IMG/VR virus record: IMGVR_UViG_3300047444_000176
Location: 1 to 62,379 of that record
Reading direction: 5' to 3' (one strand)
DNA length: 62,379 bases
Source of the DNA: a virus
Part shown: positions 56,046 to 62,379 of the stretch, one piece after another
Layout of the letters: the number at the start of each line of letters is the position of its first letter
Position numbering within the stretch: position 1 is the first letter of the stretch
Program-made: the position numbers and the translations under genes
The notes under the pieces: model-generated
The model's input: only the letters and a program-made list of their open reading frames with translations
Told to the model about the DNA's origin: nothing
Database searches by the model: none

Positions 56046-56629
56046 GTAGCCCTCTTGAAGTCGGCCGGAAGCGGCAGACGTGTGTATCCGCCGGGTCCGA
56101 TGAGGCCGTCGGTTTCGACGATCTTCATGAACAGGTCGAAGGTCAGGTGAACGTCGTCACCGCAGTAGCGGAAGAGCTTGCCGAACCGGCCCGTGCGGGC
56201 GAGTTCCTTGGCGTTGCCGCCATGCTCGATCTTCCCTCGGCCGAGGTTGCGGCGAGAGATGCGGTCCAGCGTGAGGTCGCCCTTGCCGGTCTTGATGCCG
56301 CGCTTGGCGCAGGCACCGGAGAGGGCCTCGAAGATGTCGAAGTGCTTGCGGACGCGCAGGGCCCGACGGGCCAACCCCTCCATGACGGGCAGGTCGAAGC
56401 CCACGGAGTTGAAGCCGACGAGGAGGTCGGCCTGCTCGATGTGGCGGGCGCACGCTTCGACCTCATGGTCGTCGTATGCGTAGAGCCACTGATCGCGTGT
56501 GTCGTACAGCACGATAGCGGACGCGCCCCCCTTGCCCTGCCGGAGGAGTTCCCACCCGTGCTCCTTGTCCTTGGGGTCGAGGTCCTCAGCCCAGAGGCGG
56601 GACTCGATGTCGAACACGATGACGCGCAT
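56042..56629 (-). CDS. DnaQ-like/RNase H-fold exonuclease (195 aa)
   Basis: MRVIVFDIESRLWAEDLDPK gives the DxE motif I (D7, E9). LLVGFNSVGFDLPVMEGLAR is the N-x-x-x-F-D motif II, and FRYCGDDVHLTFDL a YxxxD-type motif III, so a DEDDy-like exonuclease. It shares bases with the portal start. It is the third exonuclease domain in the window; role in the packaging module is unknown. Confidence 0.75.
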   Translation of the reverse strand: MRVIVFDIESRLWAEDLDPKDKEHGWELLRQGKGGASAIVLYDTRDQWLYAYDDHEVEACARHIEQADLLVGFNSVGFDLPVMEGLARRALRVRKHFDIFEALSGACAKRGIKTGKGDLTLDRISRRNLGRGKIEHGGNAKELARTGRFGKLFRYCGDDVHLTFDLFMKIVETDGLIGPGGYTRLPLPADFKRAT

Positions 56630-56702
56630 GGGCGTCCTTTCTGCGAGAGGAATGGAGGGGGCCGGCCGGAGTCACCGAGCGGCTGACGAGGCAGCTTCAC
56701 GT

Positions 56703-56718
56703 CGCGCCCGAAGGCGCG
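56703..56718 (-). promoter_or_regulatory. UUCG-capped hairpin in the 56630-56740 gap
   Basis: On the minus strand CGCGCC and GGCGCG pair perfectly around a TTCG tetraloop, one of the most stable RNA hairpins. It sits in the 111-base gap before the exonuclease gene. Possibly a processing or attenuation site; no T-run follows. Confidence 0.45.
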
Positions 56719-56740
56719 GGAGAACCAGCCCACCTCACAC

Positions 56741-56950
56741 TTACTTCAGTGGCTTCGACCCCCACCCTTGGTACCACGACGCTTCGTCGCCAGTACCGGC
56801 CGTGAAGCCCGAGGGGAGGAAGAAGTAGTTGTTCATCTGGCCGCTCAACTTGGGCGGCGAGGAACCGTTGTGCTCCCAGTTGCGGGTGCCGGGGACGAGT
56901 GCCCCGGCCATCGTGACGCTGGCCGCGCCGGCTTGGTTGTTCGCCGCCAT
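56741..56950 (-). CDS. Hypothetical protein (69 aa)
   Basis: MAANNQAGAASVTMAGALVP, Gly/Asn/Ser-rich, ends with SWYQGWGSKPLK. No recognised domain; probably virion-associated by neighbourhood. Confidence 0.55.
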   Translation of the reverse strand: MAANNQAGAASVTMAGALVPGTRNWEHNGSSPPKLSGQMNNYFFLPSGFTAGTGDEASWYQGWGSKPLK

Positions 56951-56951
56951 G

Positions 56952-57320
56952 TCAGCCGACCGTGATGTCGATCGTGTAGGCGATCGTATCGGTAGCGATG
57001 ACGTGGACGGGAGTGAACACCTCCCGGTACAGCATGTTCGTCATGACGTCGACGTCGAAGAGGGCGACCTCAGCGATGTCCGCTGTGCCACTGGCCGTGA
57101 TCGTCTTCGTGACGCGGTACTTGACCGAGCCCGAGACGGCGTTGACGCCAACCCACGCCTTGCCCGCGTTCAGATCGACCGCAGCCACGAGGGCGGTGTC
57201 GCCCACTGCGGGCGTGGTCGTGCCCGTGCCATGTGCGAGATACTTCGCCACGTTGGCCGTGACCATCGCCGCAGCGATGAGGCCCTTGCCGACCGTGGTG
57301 ACTACTGCTCCGTTTGCCAT
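56952..57320 (-). CDS. Hypothetical beta-rich protein (122 aa)
   Basis: MANGAVVTTVGKGLIAAAMV, then Thr/Val/Ala-rich strands (YLAHGTGTTTPAVGDTALVA). Composition like phage head decoration or tail-associated proteins. Start chosen at ATG 57320 rather than the longer frame. Confidence 0.6.
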   Translation of the reverse strand: MANGAVVTTVGKGLIAAAMVTANVAKYLAHGTGTTTPAVGDTALVAAVDLNAGKAWVGVNAVSGSVKYRVTKTITASGTADIAEVALFDVDVMTNMLYREVFTPVHVIATDTIAYTIDITVG

Positions 57321-57321
57321 G

Positions 57322-57471
57322 CTAACCTCTGCGCCGGCTCTCGCGGTTCCAGAGCCACAGGCGGATGCGGGCCACGAGGCGTTCGCCCCAGTGACCACCT
57401 TTGACGACTCCGATCTTGCGGGTGATGTTCCCGCGTGTCACGGAGATGCTGATGCGTGCTCTGGTCTTCAT
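57322..57471 (-). CDS. Small basic protein (49 aa)
   Basis: The ATG at 57471 overlaps the terminase stop by four bases. Sequence MKTRARISISVTRGNITRKI, strongly Arg-rich (NRESRRRG end). Not reported by simple length filters but well coupled. Unknown role. Confidence 0.5.
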   Translation of the reverse strand: MKTRARISISVTRGNITRKIGVVKGGHWGERLVARIRLWLWNRESRRRG

Positions 57472-59414
57472 ACGGGTTCCCTCGGTGGAATCCACCCGTC
57501 CTCCTCGAAGCCACGGACGCCGTCGTCGAGGTAACCGGAAGCCCGGAGTTCATCGCGCTCGGCCATCATGGTGAGGAGTTCATCGTTCGTCATGGGCTTG
57601 CCCATGTTCTTCAGGTCGTCGTCCCACGGGCGACGGACCGTTGTTCCCTCGTCCTGCACGAGGCCGGGGTCCGTGGTAGGCGGTCGCCACAGTTTCGGGG
57701 CGAAGCCGTCAGCCGCTGCATCGGCAAGGTCGTCGTGTGAGACCGTGTCAACCTTGAGGATCTGGTTGACCATCTTCCGCACGATCGGCGTCACGATGAA
57801 GTGAGGGCACTGCACGTAGACGAGCTTGTTTGTCTTCGGGTCGAGCACGGGAGGCGGGCACTTGCACTCACCCCTGTTGAGGAGGATGCGCGCGTAGCCG
57901 CCCTGCCAGTGACCGGCCGCCGTACGGATGCGGGACTTCTTGTCCTTGGTACGGTTGAACTGCATGAACTGGTCATCGCCGAAGTTGAAGCCGGCGGTGC
58001 GAAGGAGGCCGAGGATACGGTTCTTGTAGACGCCCTCTTTGCCACCCGGCTCGGTCTCGTCCGTGATCGCGCGAATGAAGATGCCGCGACGGCGGAGGTT
58101 GACGAGGACGGCAATCAGTTCCTTGTTGAAGTCCTCTTCGCGCCACTCGTTCGAGGCGCGGAGGAGTTCGGTGTCGAGGTAGAGCACGCCGTTGTTACGG
58201 GCGTCCTTCAGCCAGACCACGATTACAGAGTCGTCACCGCGCCCGATGTTCTCCTTGTTCTTGAACGCCGTGTCGATGTGGACGGTTGCCCACTCGACCG
58301 TCACGTCCCAGATGAAGTCCGGGTAGGAGACGTAGAGCCACGGGATCTGCCCCTCGACGAGCGGAGCGTGCTCCGATGCGCCGGGGTTGTTCTGCTGCTG
58401 GCCTGCGAACTCCTCGGCGTTGATGCGCTTGCGTCGCGCGATCTCGGCCACGGTCCACATCTTCGGGTGCGTCGGCAGGCCGGTGGTCTCGTCCTCGGTC
58501 TGCCAGAAGAAGACGTGCCAGATGCCTTGGCCGAAGGGCACCTTGTCGAACATCGACATGTGCGGGCAGGGCATGCCGGTCCACGAGGCGACGCCGTCCT
58601 CGTGCATGTGGTAGCCCGCGACGTCGTCGTCGAGGTACCGGGTGCATGTGAGGACACGGAGTCCGTTACGGTGGAGCGCGTTGGCCGACGACATGAAGGC
58701 TGACTTCTGCCCTCGCAGGTAGGCCGAGCGGTCCTTCTTCAGCTTCTCCTGTTCGAGCGGGTCATCCCAGAAGGACTGGCGCGGGTGGTAGCCCGTCGCG
58801 CCGATGCCGGCGGATGAGGCGTCGAACGAGGGCTCGCCGATGTTGCGCGCGCGCCGGTAGGAGTGCTTGATGAATGACTTGGTGCGCTCCTGCGCGCCAG
58901 TCACCCAGTCGCCGTAGAGCCATACGAACCACGAATCCGGGTCGTGGTTCTTCCCCCCACCGCAGACTGCAAGGATGGAACCGAGAATGTCACCGGACAG
59001 TTCGTCGGTCGCAGACTGGATGAGGGTCGTCATGTCGGGGTCGTTCAGGTGCGACCACAACGACCCGGCTTTGGTCGATGAGACCGTCTTCCCGAAGCCA
59101 CGCGGCAGGAGGGAGATCAGGTTGTACTGCTCGGGGATGCCAGCGAGGGCATGAGCCTTCCACTGGAGCAGGTGAGTCTGGAGCCATGTGGTGTACGGGA
59201 TGTGGAGCGGCTCGTACAGCCACTGGGGCTCTGCGGGATGCGACGCGAGGTAGTGCTCCGCGCCCCATGCGTGGCGGAGGAAGTGCCACAGGGAGTGCGG
59301 GTGCGTCGACCGCATGGGGTTTACATGCCACGCTTCCGGCGCGCAGATTGCCCGCCAGAGGACCCTCTCGGCTTCCATGTCCCAGTCTTGACGAAGCGCA
59401 GAAACTTGAGCCAC
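57468..59414 (-). CDS. terL: Terminase large subunit
   Basis: 648 residues from the GTG at 59414, which follows GGGAGG at good spacing; an internal ATG at 59315 lacks a site. Walker A SLLPRGFGKT lies near residues 101-110. The RNase H-like nuclease part shows HIDTAFKNKENIGRGDDSVI, AITDETEPGGKEGVY and VDTVSHDDLADAAADGF, the usual D-rich terminase motifs. It packages DNA into the prohead through the portal. The start overlaps the upstream gene by 94 bases. Confidence 0.9.
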   Translation of the reverse strand: MAQVSALRQDWDMEAERVLWRAICAPEAWHVNPMRSTHPHSLWHFLRHAWGAEHYLASHPAEPQWLYEPLHIPYTTWLQTHLLQWKAHALAGIPEQYNLISLLPRGFGKTVSSTKAGSLWSHLNDPDMTTLIQSATDELSGDILGSILAVCGGGKNHDPDSWFVWLYGDWVTGAQERTKSFIKHSYRRARNIGEPSFDASSAGIGATGYHPRQSFWDDPLEQEKLKKDRSAYLRGQKSAFMSSANALHRNGLRVLTCTRYLDDDVAGYHMHEDGVASWTGMPCPHMSMFDKVPFGQGIWHVFFWQTEDETTGLPTHPKMWTVAEIARRKRINAEEFAGQQQNNPGASEHAPLVEGQIPWLYVSYPDFIWDVTVEWATVHIDTAFKNKENIGRGDDSVIVVWLKDARNNGVLYLDTELLRASNEWREEDFNKELIAVLVNLRRRGIFIRAITDETEPGGKEGVYKNRILGLLRTAGFNFGDDQFMQFNRTKDKKSRIRTAAGHWQGGYARILLNRGECKCPPPVLDPKTNKLVYVQCPHFIVTPIVRKMVNQILKVDTVSHDDLADAAADGFAPKLWRPPTTDPGLVQDEGTTVRRPWDDDLKNMGKPMTNDELLTMMAERDELRASGYLDDGVRGFEEDGWIPPREPV

Positions 59415-59812
59415 TGGAACCTCCCTCGGCTGATGACGCCGTGCTCGAACGCTATCTCGGGCGTGAGGAGCACCATGTCCGGCTTCGCGCCGTTCTGGTA
59501 GATGTCTTCGAGGTGGTTGGTGAGTTCGCGCTCCCAGAGGGTGCGGACCGTGGGCATCTCACCGATGGTGAAGCCGAGGCGATGGAGTTCGTCGCCGTTG
59601 AGGAGCGCGCCGTGTTCGCCGTCGTCCGTGACGATGCCACGGGCTTCCATCTCGCCCGCGATGCGGAGGCGCTCCTTGCGGCGGTACTCGTCCCAGTACT
59701 TCATGGTCGCTTCGGCGTCGGAGGCGTCGGGGACGTCCGACTTGGCCTTGCGCTGTTGCAGGCGCGTGGAGATCAGCGCCGGCATGTCGTACTCACGGGG
59801 GTCGAGGCCCAT
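59321..59812 (-). CDS. Hypothetical protein (163 aa), terminase-adjacent
   Basis: MGLDPREYDMPALISTRLQQ, helical and charged, with a basic end (GGQSARRKRGM). The 3' end overlaps the terminase gene by 94 bases in another frame. It could be a terminase accessory or head completion factor. No family recognised. Confidence 0.6.
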   Translation of the reverse strand: MGLDPREYDMPALISTRLQQRKAKSDVPDASDAEATMKYWDEYRRKERLRIAGEMEARGIVTDDGEHGALLNGDELHRLGFTIGEMPTVRTLWERELTNHLEDIYQNGAKPDMVLLTPEIAFEHGVISRGRFQWLKFLRFVKTGTWKPRGSSGGQSARRKRGM

Positions 59813-59813
59813 G

Positions 59814-60086
59814 TCAGGCTCCTTTCGGAGGAGTGGGGATCACGCCACGGGTGGCGGAGAAGTCACGAGGGTCGACGCGGTTCGCGAAGACTGAGTGGGC
59901 GCGGGCCTGCCGCGACATGCGCTCGGCGTACATGATCTCGGACTCGGACGCGGTCGGGTTCTCGGCGGCATACACCTTGCCACCTTCCTTGCCCGCTGTG
60001 TCACAGGTGCCACACCATGGGGCGGCGAACTCGGACATCGGCTTCGGCGCACCGCAGATGGCGCAGTTGGCGGAGAGTGGGCTCAC
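59814..60086 (-). CDS. Zinc-ribbon protein (90 aa)
   Basis: Starts at a GTG (MSPLSANCAICGAPKPMSEF as translated). The Cys pairs CAIC (8-11) and CGTC (25-28) form a zinc ribbon, followed by a helical region. It starts overlapping the preceding gene's stop. Possibly DNA-binding; role unknown. Confidence 0.65.
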   Translation of the reverse strand: MSPLSANCAICGAPKPMSEFAAPWCGTCDTAGKEGGKVYAAENPTASESEIMYAERMSRQARAHSVFANRVDPRDFSATRGVIPTPPKGA

Positions 60087-60463
60087 CGGGTCACCTCGTT
60101 GGCGTCACGCCACGCGGTGTTGAGCGTGCCGGAGGCGCGTTGGCCGATGATGCCGGCGTGGAGCGAGACGATGTTCTGCCACTTGGTCTCGCCGACCATC
60201 CGCTCGATGCGCTCGTTCTGCCAGTTGAACGTGTTCACCCACATGATGAGCCGACACAGGCGGATGGTCCGCTCGGGGCCAAGCAGGAGTTGCTCGACGA
60301 GGCCGGGCAGCGGACGCGAGGGAATGGGGAAGACGGTGGAGACGGGCGACATGCGGTCCTCGCGGACCTTGGGGTCGTCGAACTGCTCCTTCGTCCACTC
60401 GGCTGAGGCCCAAGGGGCGACGAGTGCGACGTACTGCTGCATGGCTTTCACGGCGGGGTTCAT
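60083..60463 (-). CDS. Hypothetical protein (126 aa)
   Basis: MNPAVKAMQQYVALVAPWAS; helical with a Trp-containing middle (LIMWVNTFNWQNERIERMVG). It lies in the packaging gene block. No known domain. Confidence 0.6.
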   Translation of the reverse strand: MNPAVKAMQQYVALVAPWASAEWTKEQFDDPKVREDRMSPVSTVFPIPSRPLPGLVEQLLLGPERTIRLCRLIMWVNTFNWQNERIERMVGETKWQNIVSLHAGIIGQRASGTLNTAWRDANEVTR

Positions 60464-60774
60464 TAGAGACTCCTTTCGTTGGGCTCCACAGGGCCCTCGC
60501 CGAGCGTGATGTCGAGGGCGCGGGTGATCCATGGAGCATCAATGCCCCAGAGGACATCCGGGGAGGGGGCGAGCTTCTTGTCGCGCTCGCGCGCGGCAAC
60601 TCGGACGACCCGATGGATGTGGACGTCGTCGTTGTGTTCGACCACGAACATCAGGATGCCCTTGGCGTTCGTGTACCAGTACATCTTGTTCGGTTCGCAC
60701 CAGCAGTCGGTCGAGTCGCGATGACCGCTGTCGGCGAGGCAGATGTGGACTTCGTTGCGTCGTTCCATCTTCAT
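60463..60774 (-). CDS. Hypothetical protein (103 aa)
   Basis: MKMERRNEVHICLADSGHRD with Cys/His residues (DCWCEPNKMYWY) that could bind metal, then a beta-rich middle. An alternative start two codons later is possible. Function unknown. Confidence 0.6.
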   Translation of the reverse strand: MKMERRNEVHICLADSGHRDSTDCWCEPNKMYWYTNAKGILMFVVEHNDDVHIHRVVRVAARERDKKLAPSPDVLWGIDAPWITRALDITLGEGPVEPNERSL

Positions 60775-61169
60775 CCGGCCTCCTTGTCGGAGTCGATGAG
60801 CTTCGCGTTGATCGCCTCGGTCCACAAGGACACGCGCTTCGGTGACTTGCGGATGTAGGCGACCATGTGTGCGTCCATGGCGAGCGCGAGGACCTCGTCG
60901 AGATCGTCCTTGAAGCGCCCGAGCGACATGGGGTAGACCATGACGTGGAGCAGTTCGTGGACGACCGTGCCAATGTGGTCGACGTTGCCCGTCTGCTGGT
61001 TCGCATCGACCTTGATCTTGATGTCGGTCGGCGGGAAGATCTCGTTCCAGAGGTTGTGCCCCTGTTGCGCGGTCATGTGCTGGTAGGTGAGCGTGACTTC
61101 AGGGTGCCGGAGAAGCTCCAGCATCACCCGGTGTAGCGACTGCGTTGACAGCGGATACGAGCCCTTCAT
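60771..61169 (-). CDS. Putative zinc metallopeptidase-like protein with HELLH motif (132 aa)
   Basis: A helix with VVHELLHVMVYP (H71, E72, H75) is the HExxH zinc-protease signature, followed by a downstream acidic helix (DLDEVLALAMDAHMVAY) that could supply the third ligand. Resembles small SprT/DUF-type metalloproteins. It lies in the packaging operon, an unusual place. Activity unproved; the motif alone can occur by chance. Confidence 0.6.
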   Translation of the reverse strand: MKGSYPLSTQSLHRVMLELLRHPEVTLTYQHMTAQQGHNLWNEIFPPTDIKIKVDANQQTGNVDHIGTVVHELLHVMVYPMSLGRFKDDLDEVLALAMDAHMVAYIRKSPKRVSLWTEAINAKLIDSDKEAG

Positions 61170-61348
61170 CGGGGAGGCCACGACATGCGGCTCGGGATGT
61201 CCATCGGGACACCGTCCACGATGTGGCGTGCTCGGCGCGCTGTGTACTCGCGCGCGCTGATGAACTCGATGTCAGGCCCCTGCGGTGGGGCGTCCTTCAG
61301 TTGCTGGAAGAACCGGTCCAGCGTCTCCGGTGTGAGCTTGGCTTCCAT
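61166..61348 (-). CDS. Hypothetical protein (60 aa)
   Basis: MEAKLTPETLDRFFQQLKDA, ending PSRMSWPPR. It overlaps the terminase-small-subunit candidate by 77 bases in another frame and the next gene by four. Supported by coupling at its 3' end. Confidence 0.5.
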   Translation of the reverse strand: MEAKLTPETLDRFFQQLKDAPPQGPDIEFISAREYTARRARHIVDGVPMDIPSRMSWPPR

Positions 61349-61925
61349 CGGCTTCCTCCCTCGCTTCGAGGCGGGATGAGAGAGCCCTGACGACGTCGGC
61401 GGCCGGGTAGGAGGCGAAGAGCACCTCGACTACGAAGTCGACATCGGCGATCGACGAGGTCAGGTCCTTGTAGCGGTCGAAGGCCATGGCGCGCGTGAGG
61501 GGCGGGCCGGGGCCGAGGTCACGGATCTTGACGGCATCGCGGAGCTTGCCCCACTGGACGGAGGCGCTCATGCGCGTGTCGGCGTGGAGCTTGGGGTCGA
61601 AAGCGAAGCGGATGCACTGCTTGAGCATGCGCTTCTGGACTTCGTCGTCGTCGAGGTCTTCGAGGAGCGACATGTCAGCGAGCGCCATCATGGCGTCATG
61701 GTCGAGCATCCCCGAGGGCGGGGCCGGCTCGGCCGGCGTGGCGTCGGGCAGGACGGAGGCCGCCTTGCGCGAGGGCGCGAGCTTGCCCTCCTCGACGAGC
61801 CCCTTGCGCGCGATGGCGATGAGGGCGACCGAACAACCAGTGCCGGCTGCCTGCTGCTCCTTCGACTCGTCGGGGTGCGCGAGGATGTAGAGCCGGGCCT
61901 TCTGGAGCTTCGTCTGAGGGGCCAC
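61272..61925 (-). CDS. Putative terminase small subunit (217 aa)
   Basis: GTG at 61925, five bases after GGAG; first gene of the minus arm. The N-terminus has a helix-turn-helix-like region (ESKEQQAAGTGCSVALIAIA). The middle is acidic and helical, and the C-terminus is variable. Size and position, first in the packaging operon, fit TerS, which recognises DNA for packaging. Family not proved. Confidence 0.55.
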   Translation of the reverse strand: MAPQTKLQKARLYILAHPDESKEQQAAGTGCSVALIAIARKGLVEEGKLAPSRKAASVLPDATPAEPAPPSGMLDHDAMMALADMSLLEDLDDDEVQKRMLKQCIRFAFDPKLHADTRMSASVQWGKLRDAVKIRDLGPGPPLTRAMAFDRYKDLTSSIADVDFVVEVLFASYPAADVVRALSSRLEAREEADGSQAHTGDAGPVLPATEGRPTAGA

Positions 61926-62031
61926 AGGAACTCCTTGCAAAGGTTTGACGTTAGATACGTCCGAGTATATGGGCGGGACAGGGGCTGCCCACAATGTCGT
62001 AACATTCGGGCGGGTCACTGGGGGCCCTTGC

Positions 62032-62047
62032 TGGCACGCATCTTGCT
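62032..62047 (+). promoter_or_regulatory. sigma54-type -24/-12 site, plus strand, exact consensus
   Basis: TGGCACG, four bases, TTGCT: all defined positions match the published consensus (TGGCAC-R-N4-TTGC-W), with GG and GC 12 bases apart. It would drive rightward transcription. Confidence 0.6.
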
Positions 62048-62049
62048 TG

Positions 62050-62065
62050 GGCAAGGACCATGCCA
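62050..62065 (-). promoter_or_regulatory. sigma54-type site, minus strand, two mismatches
   Basis: On the minus strand TGGCATG, four bases, TTGCC. It pairs as an inverted repeat with the plus-strand site 62032-62047. Correct GG-GC spacing. Confidence 0.5.
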
Positions 62066-62071
62066 CGCTGC

Positions 62072-62087
62072 TGGCACGCTCTATGCG
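62072..62087 (+). promoter_or_regulatory. sigma54-type site, plus strand, weaker -12
   Basis: TGGCACG, four bases, ATGCG. The -24 half is perfect and GC spacing kept; T12 and the last base differ from the consensus. Confidence 0.45.
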
Positions 62088-62090
62088 TAG

Positions 62091-62106
62091 AGCAAGGCTC
62101 GTGCCA
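62091..62106 (-). promoter_or_regulatory. sigma54-type site, minus strand, exact consensus
   Basis: Minus strand TGGCACG, four bases, TTGCT: matches at all defined positions. It would read toward the packaging genes starting at 61925. It forms an inverted pair with 62072-62087. Confidence 0.6.
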
Positions 62107-62112
62107 CAGGTC

Positions 62113-62131
62113 GGTGGGTAACTCTAGTGTA
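62113..62131 (-). promoter_or_regulatory. Promoter with shared phage element, copy 3 (minus)
   Basis: Minus strand extended -10 TGGTACACT (62134-62126), then AGAGTTACCCACC (62125-62113), the same block as at 9748 and 22318. No good -35 at 16-17 bases was found. It reads toward the packaging operon through the sigma54-like cluster. Confidence 0.65.
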
Positions 62132-62379
62132 CCACGTTCCACCCTGCAACGCCCCCGCATGCGCCACGAAGCGTGTTATCACACGGAATGAGCCCGGCGG
62201 GCGGGGCGCGGGATGCCGGTGTGTCCATCCTGACACGGCCAGTTTCTAGCCGCTCCTCCCTCGATGGCCCTGTCCGGGCAGAAGTGCCCTAACCCCATGG
62301 CGCACAAGCACTTAGACCATTCGCTCCCAGACGCTCTAGGATGCCCCACAATCGCGTCGGCCCCCCTCCGAGGATGGCC

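Larger units (their letters stand above)
61926..62379. other. Noncoding divergent control region at the right end
   Basis: No convincing ORF over 454 bases. Its left part holds four sigma54-spaced sites (62032-62106) and the third copy of the shared -10 element (62113-62131, minus). Weak -10-like TATACT on the minus strand lies at 61969-61964. The right part (62132-62379) is GC-rich, with one bulged hairpin (62215-62239, GCCGgTGT/ACACGGC); nothing else recognisable. It would separate the minus arm from the plus arm if the genome continues to the left-end genes. Confidence 0.7.

Noticed and set aside
54402-56150. Plus-strand frame of 582 codons over the portal gene
   Set aside because: Antisense to portal; no domain pattern and atypical amino-acid composition.
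61945-61971. Plus-strand sigma70 promoter TTGACG-N15-TATATG
   Set aside because: The spacer is 15 bases, shorter than usual, and no plus-strand gene follows within the window.
1-62379. T7-type RNA polymerase or N4-type virion RNA polymerase
   Set aside because: No protein shows single-subunit RNA polymerase motifs; the largest protein is about 1300 residues and has none.
1-62379. Prophage or mobile-element signatures (integrase, transposase, att sites, CRISPR array)
   Set aside because: None seen: no recombinase motifs, no regular short repeats with spacers, no terminal inverted repeats.

Overview
The window is most of the genome of a tailed bacteriophage with high GC content. Three things show this: a portal, terminase, scaffold and major capsid set; tubular tail proteins A and B with large internal virion proteins, which indicate a short-tailed, podovirus-like virion; and a phage family A DNA polymerase with primase, recombinase and SSB-like proteins. 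The host is probably Gram-negative. The lysis genes are a T4-type lysozyme and a GTA-type 3-TM holin, and one phage protein has a signal peptide and an outer-membrane-like C-terminus. No integrase, lysogeny repressor, transposon, CRISPR array or phage RNA polymerase was recognised, so transcription probably uses host RNA polymerase.

Layout: two convergent arms meet at a bidirectional terminator near 32.14-32.18 kb. The plus arm (3 to 31351) is a dense series of genes, mostly overlapping by ATGA or GTGA. It begins with small unknown proteins, a DUF932 protein and a CCA-adding-type nucleotidyltransferase (to 4.6 kb). Many tiny proteins follow, then RtcB (10.1 kb), a RepA-like ATPase (11.7 kb), an NMN adenylyltransferase-Nudix/nicotinamide phosphoribosyltransferase pair (13.7-15.9 kb), a GroES-like protein, a glycosyltransferase and an RNA ligase (19.3 kb). 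The replication block (20.4-28.4 kb) has a PD-(D/E)XK-like protein, primase-polymerase, Sak4-like ATPase, SSB-like protein, endonuclease VII, DNA polymerase and a MazG-like dATP/dGTP hydrolase. Lysozyme, a 5'-nucleotidase, a secreted protein and a DnaQ-like exonuclease close the arm. A noncoding stretch (31352-32191) then carries five tRNAs (Met, Trp, Asn, Ile, His), a tRNA-like element, a structured RNA and the terminator.

The minus arm (read 61925 down to 32192) holds packaging genes, an exonuclease, portal, scaffold, major capsid, a run of micro-proteins sharing an N-terminal Arg/Lys-x-Asn-Pro signature, a GT4 glycosyltransferase, tail tubular proteins A and B, tail fibre, internal virion proteins and the holin cassette.

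The two arms diverge from a 454-base noncoding region at the right end (61926-62379). It holds four sites spaced like sigma54 -24/-12 promoters, arranged as two inverted pairs; two of them match the published consensus at every defined position. It also holds one of three copies of a -10-plus-13-base promoter element found at 9.74 and 22.31 kb. The first gene is cut by the left edge, and joining the two window ends does not restore its start, so the window does not demonstrably close into a circle.

Linked functions: the CCA-type enzyme, RtcB, RNA ligase and tRNAs look like an RNA-repair set, and the NAD pair looks like an NAD-rebuilding anti-defence pathway. All functional calls rest on motifs read by eye; no database search was run.
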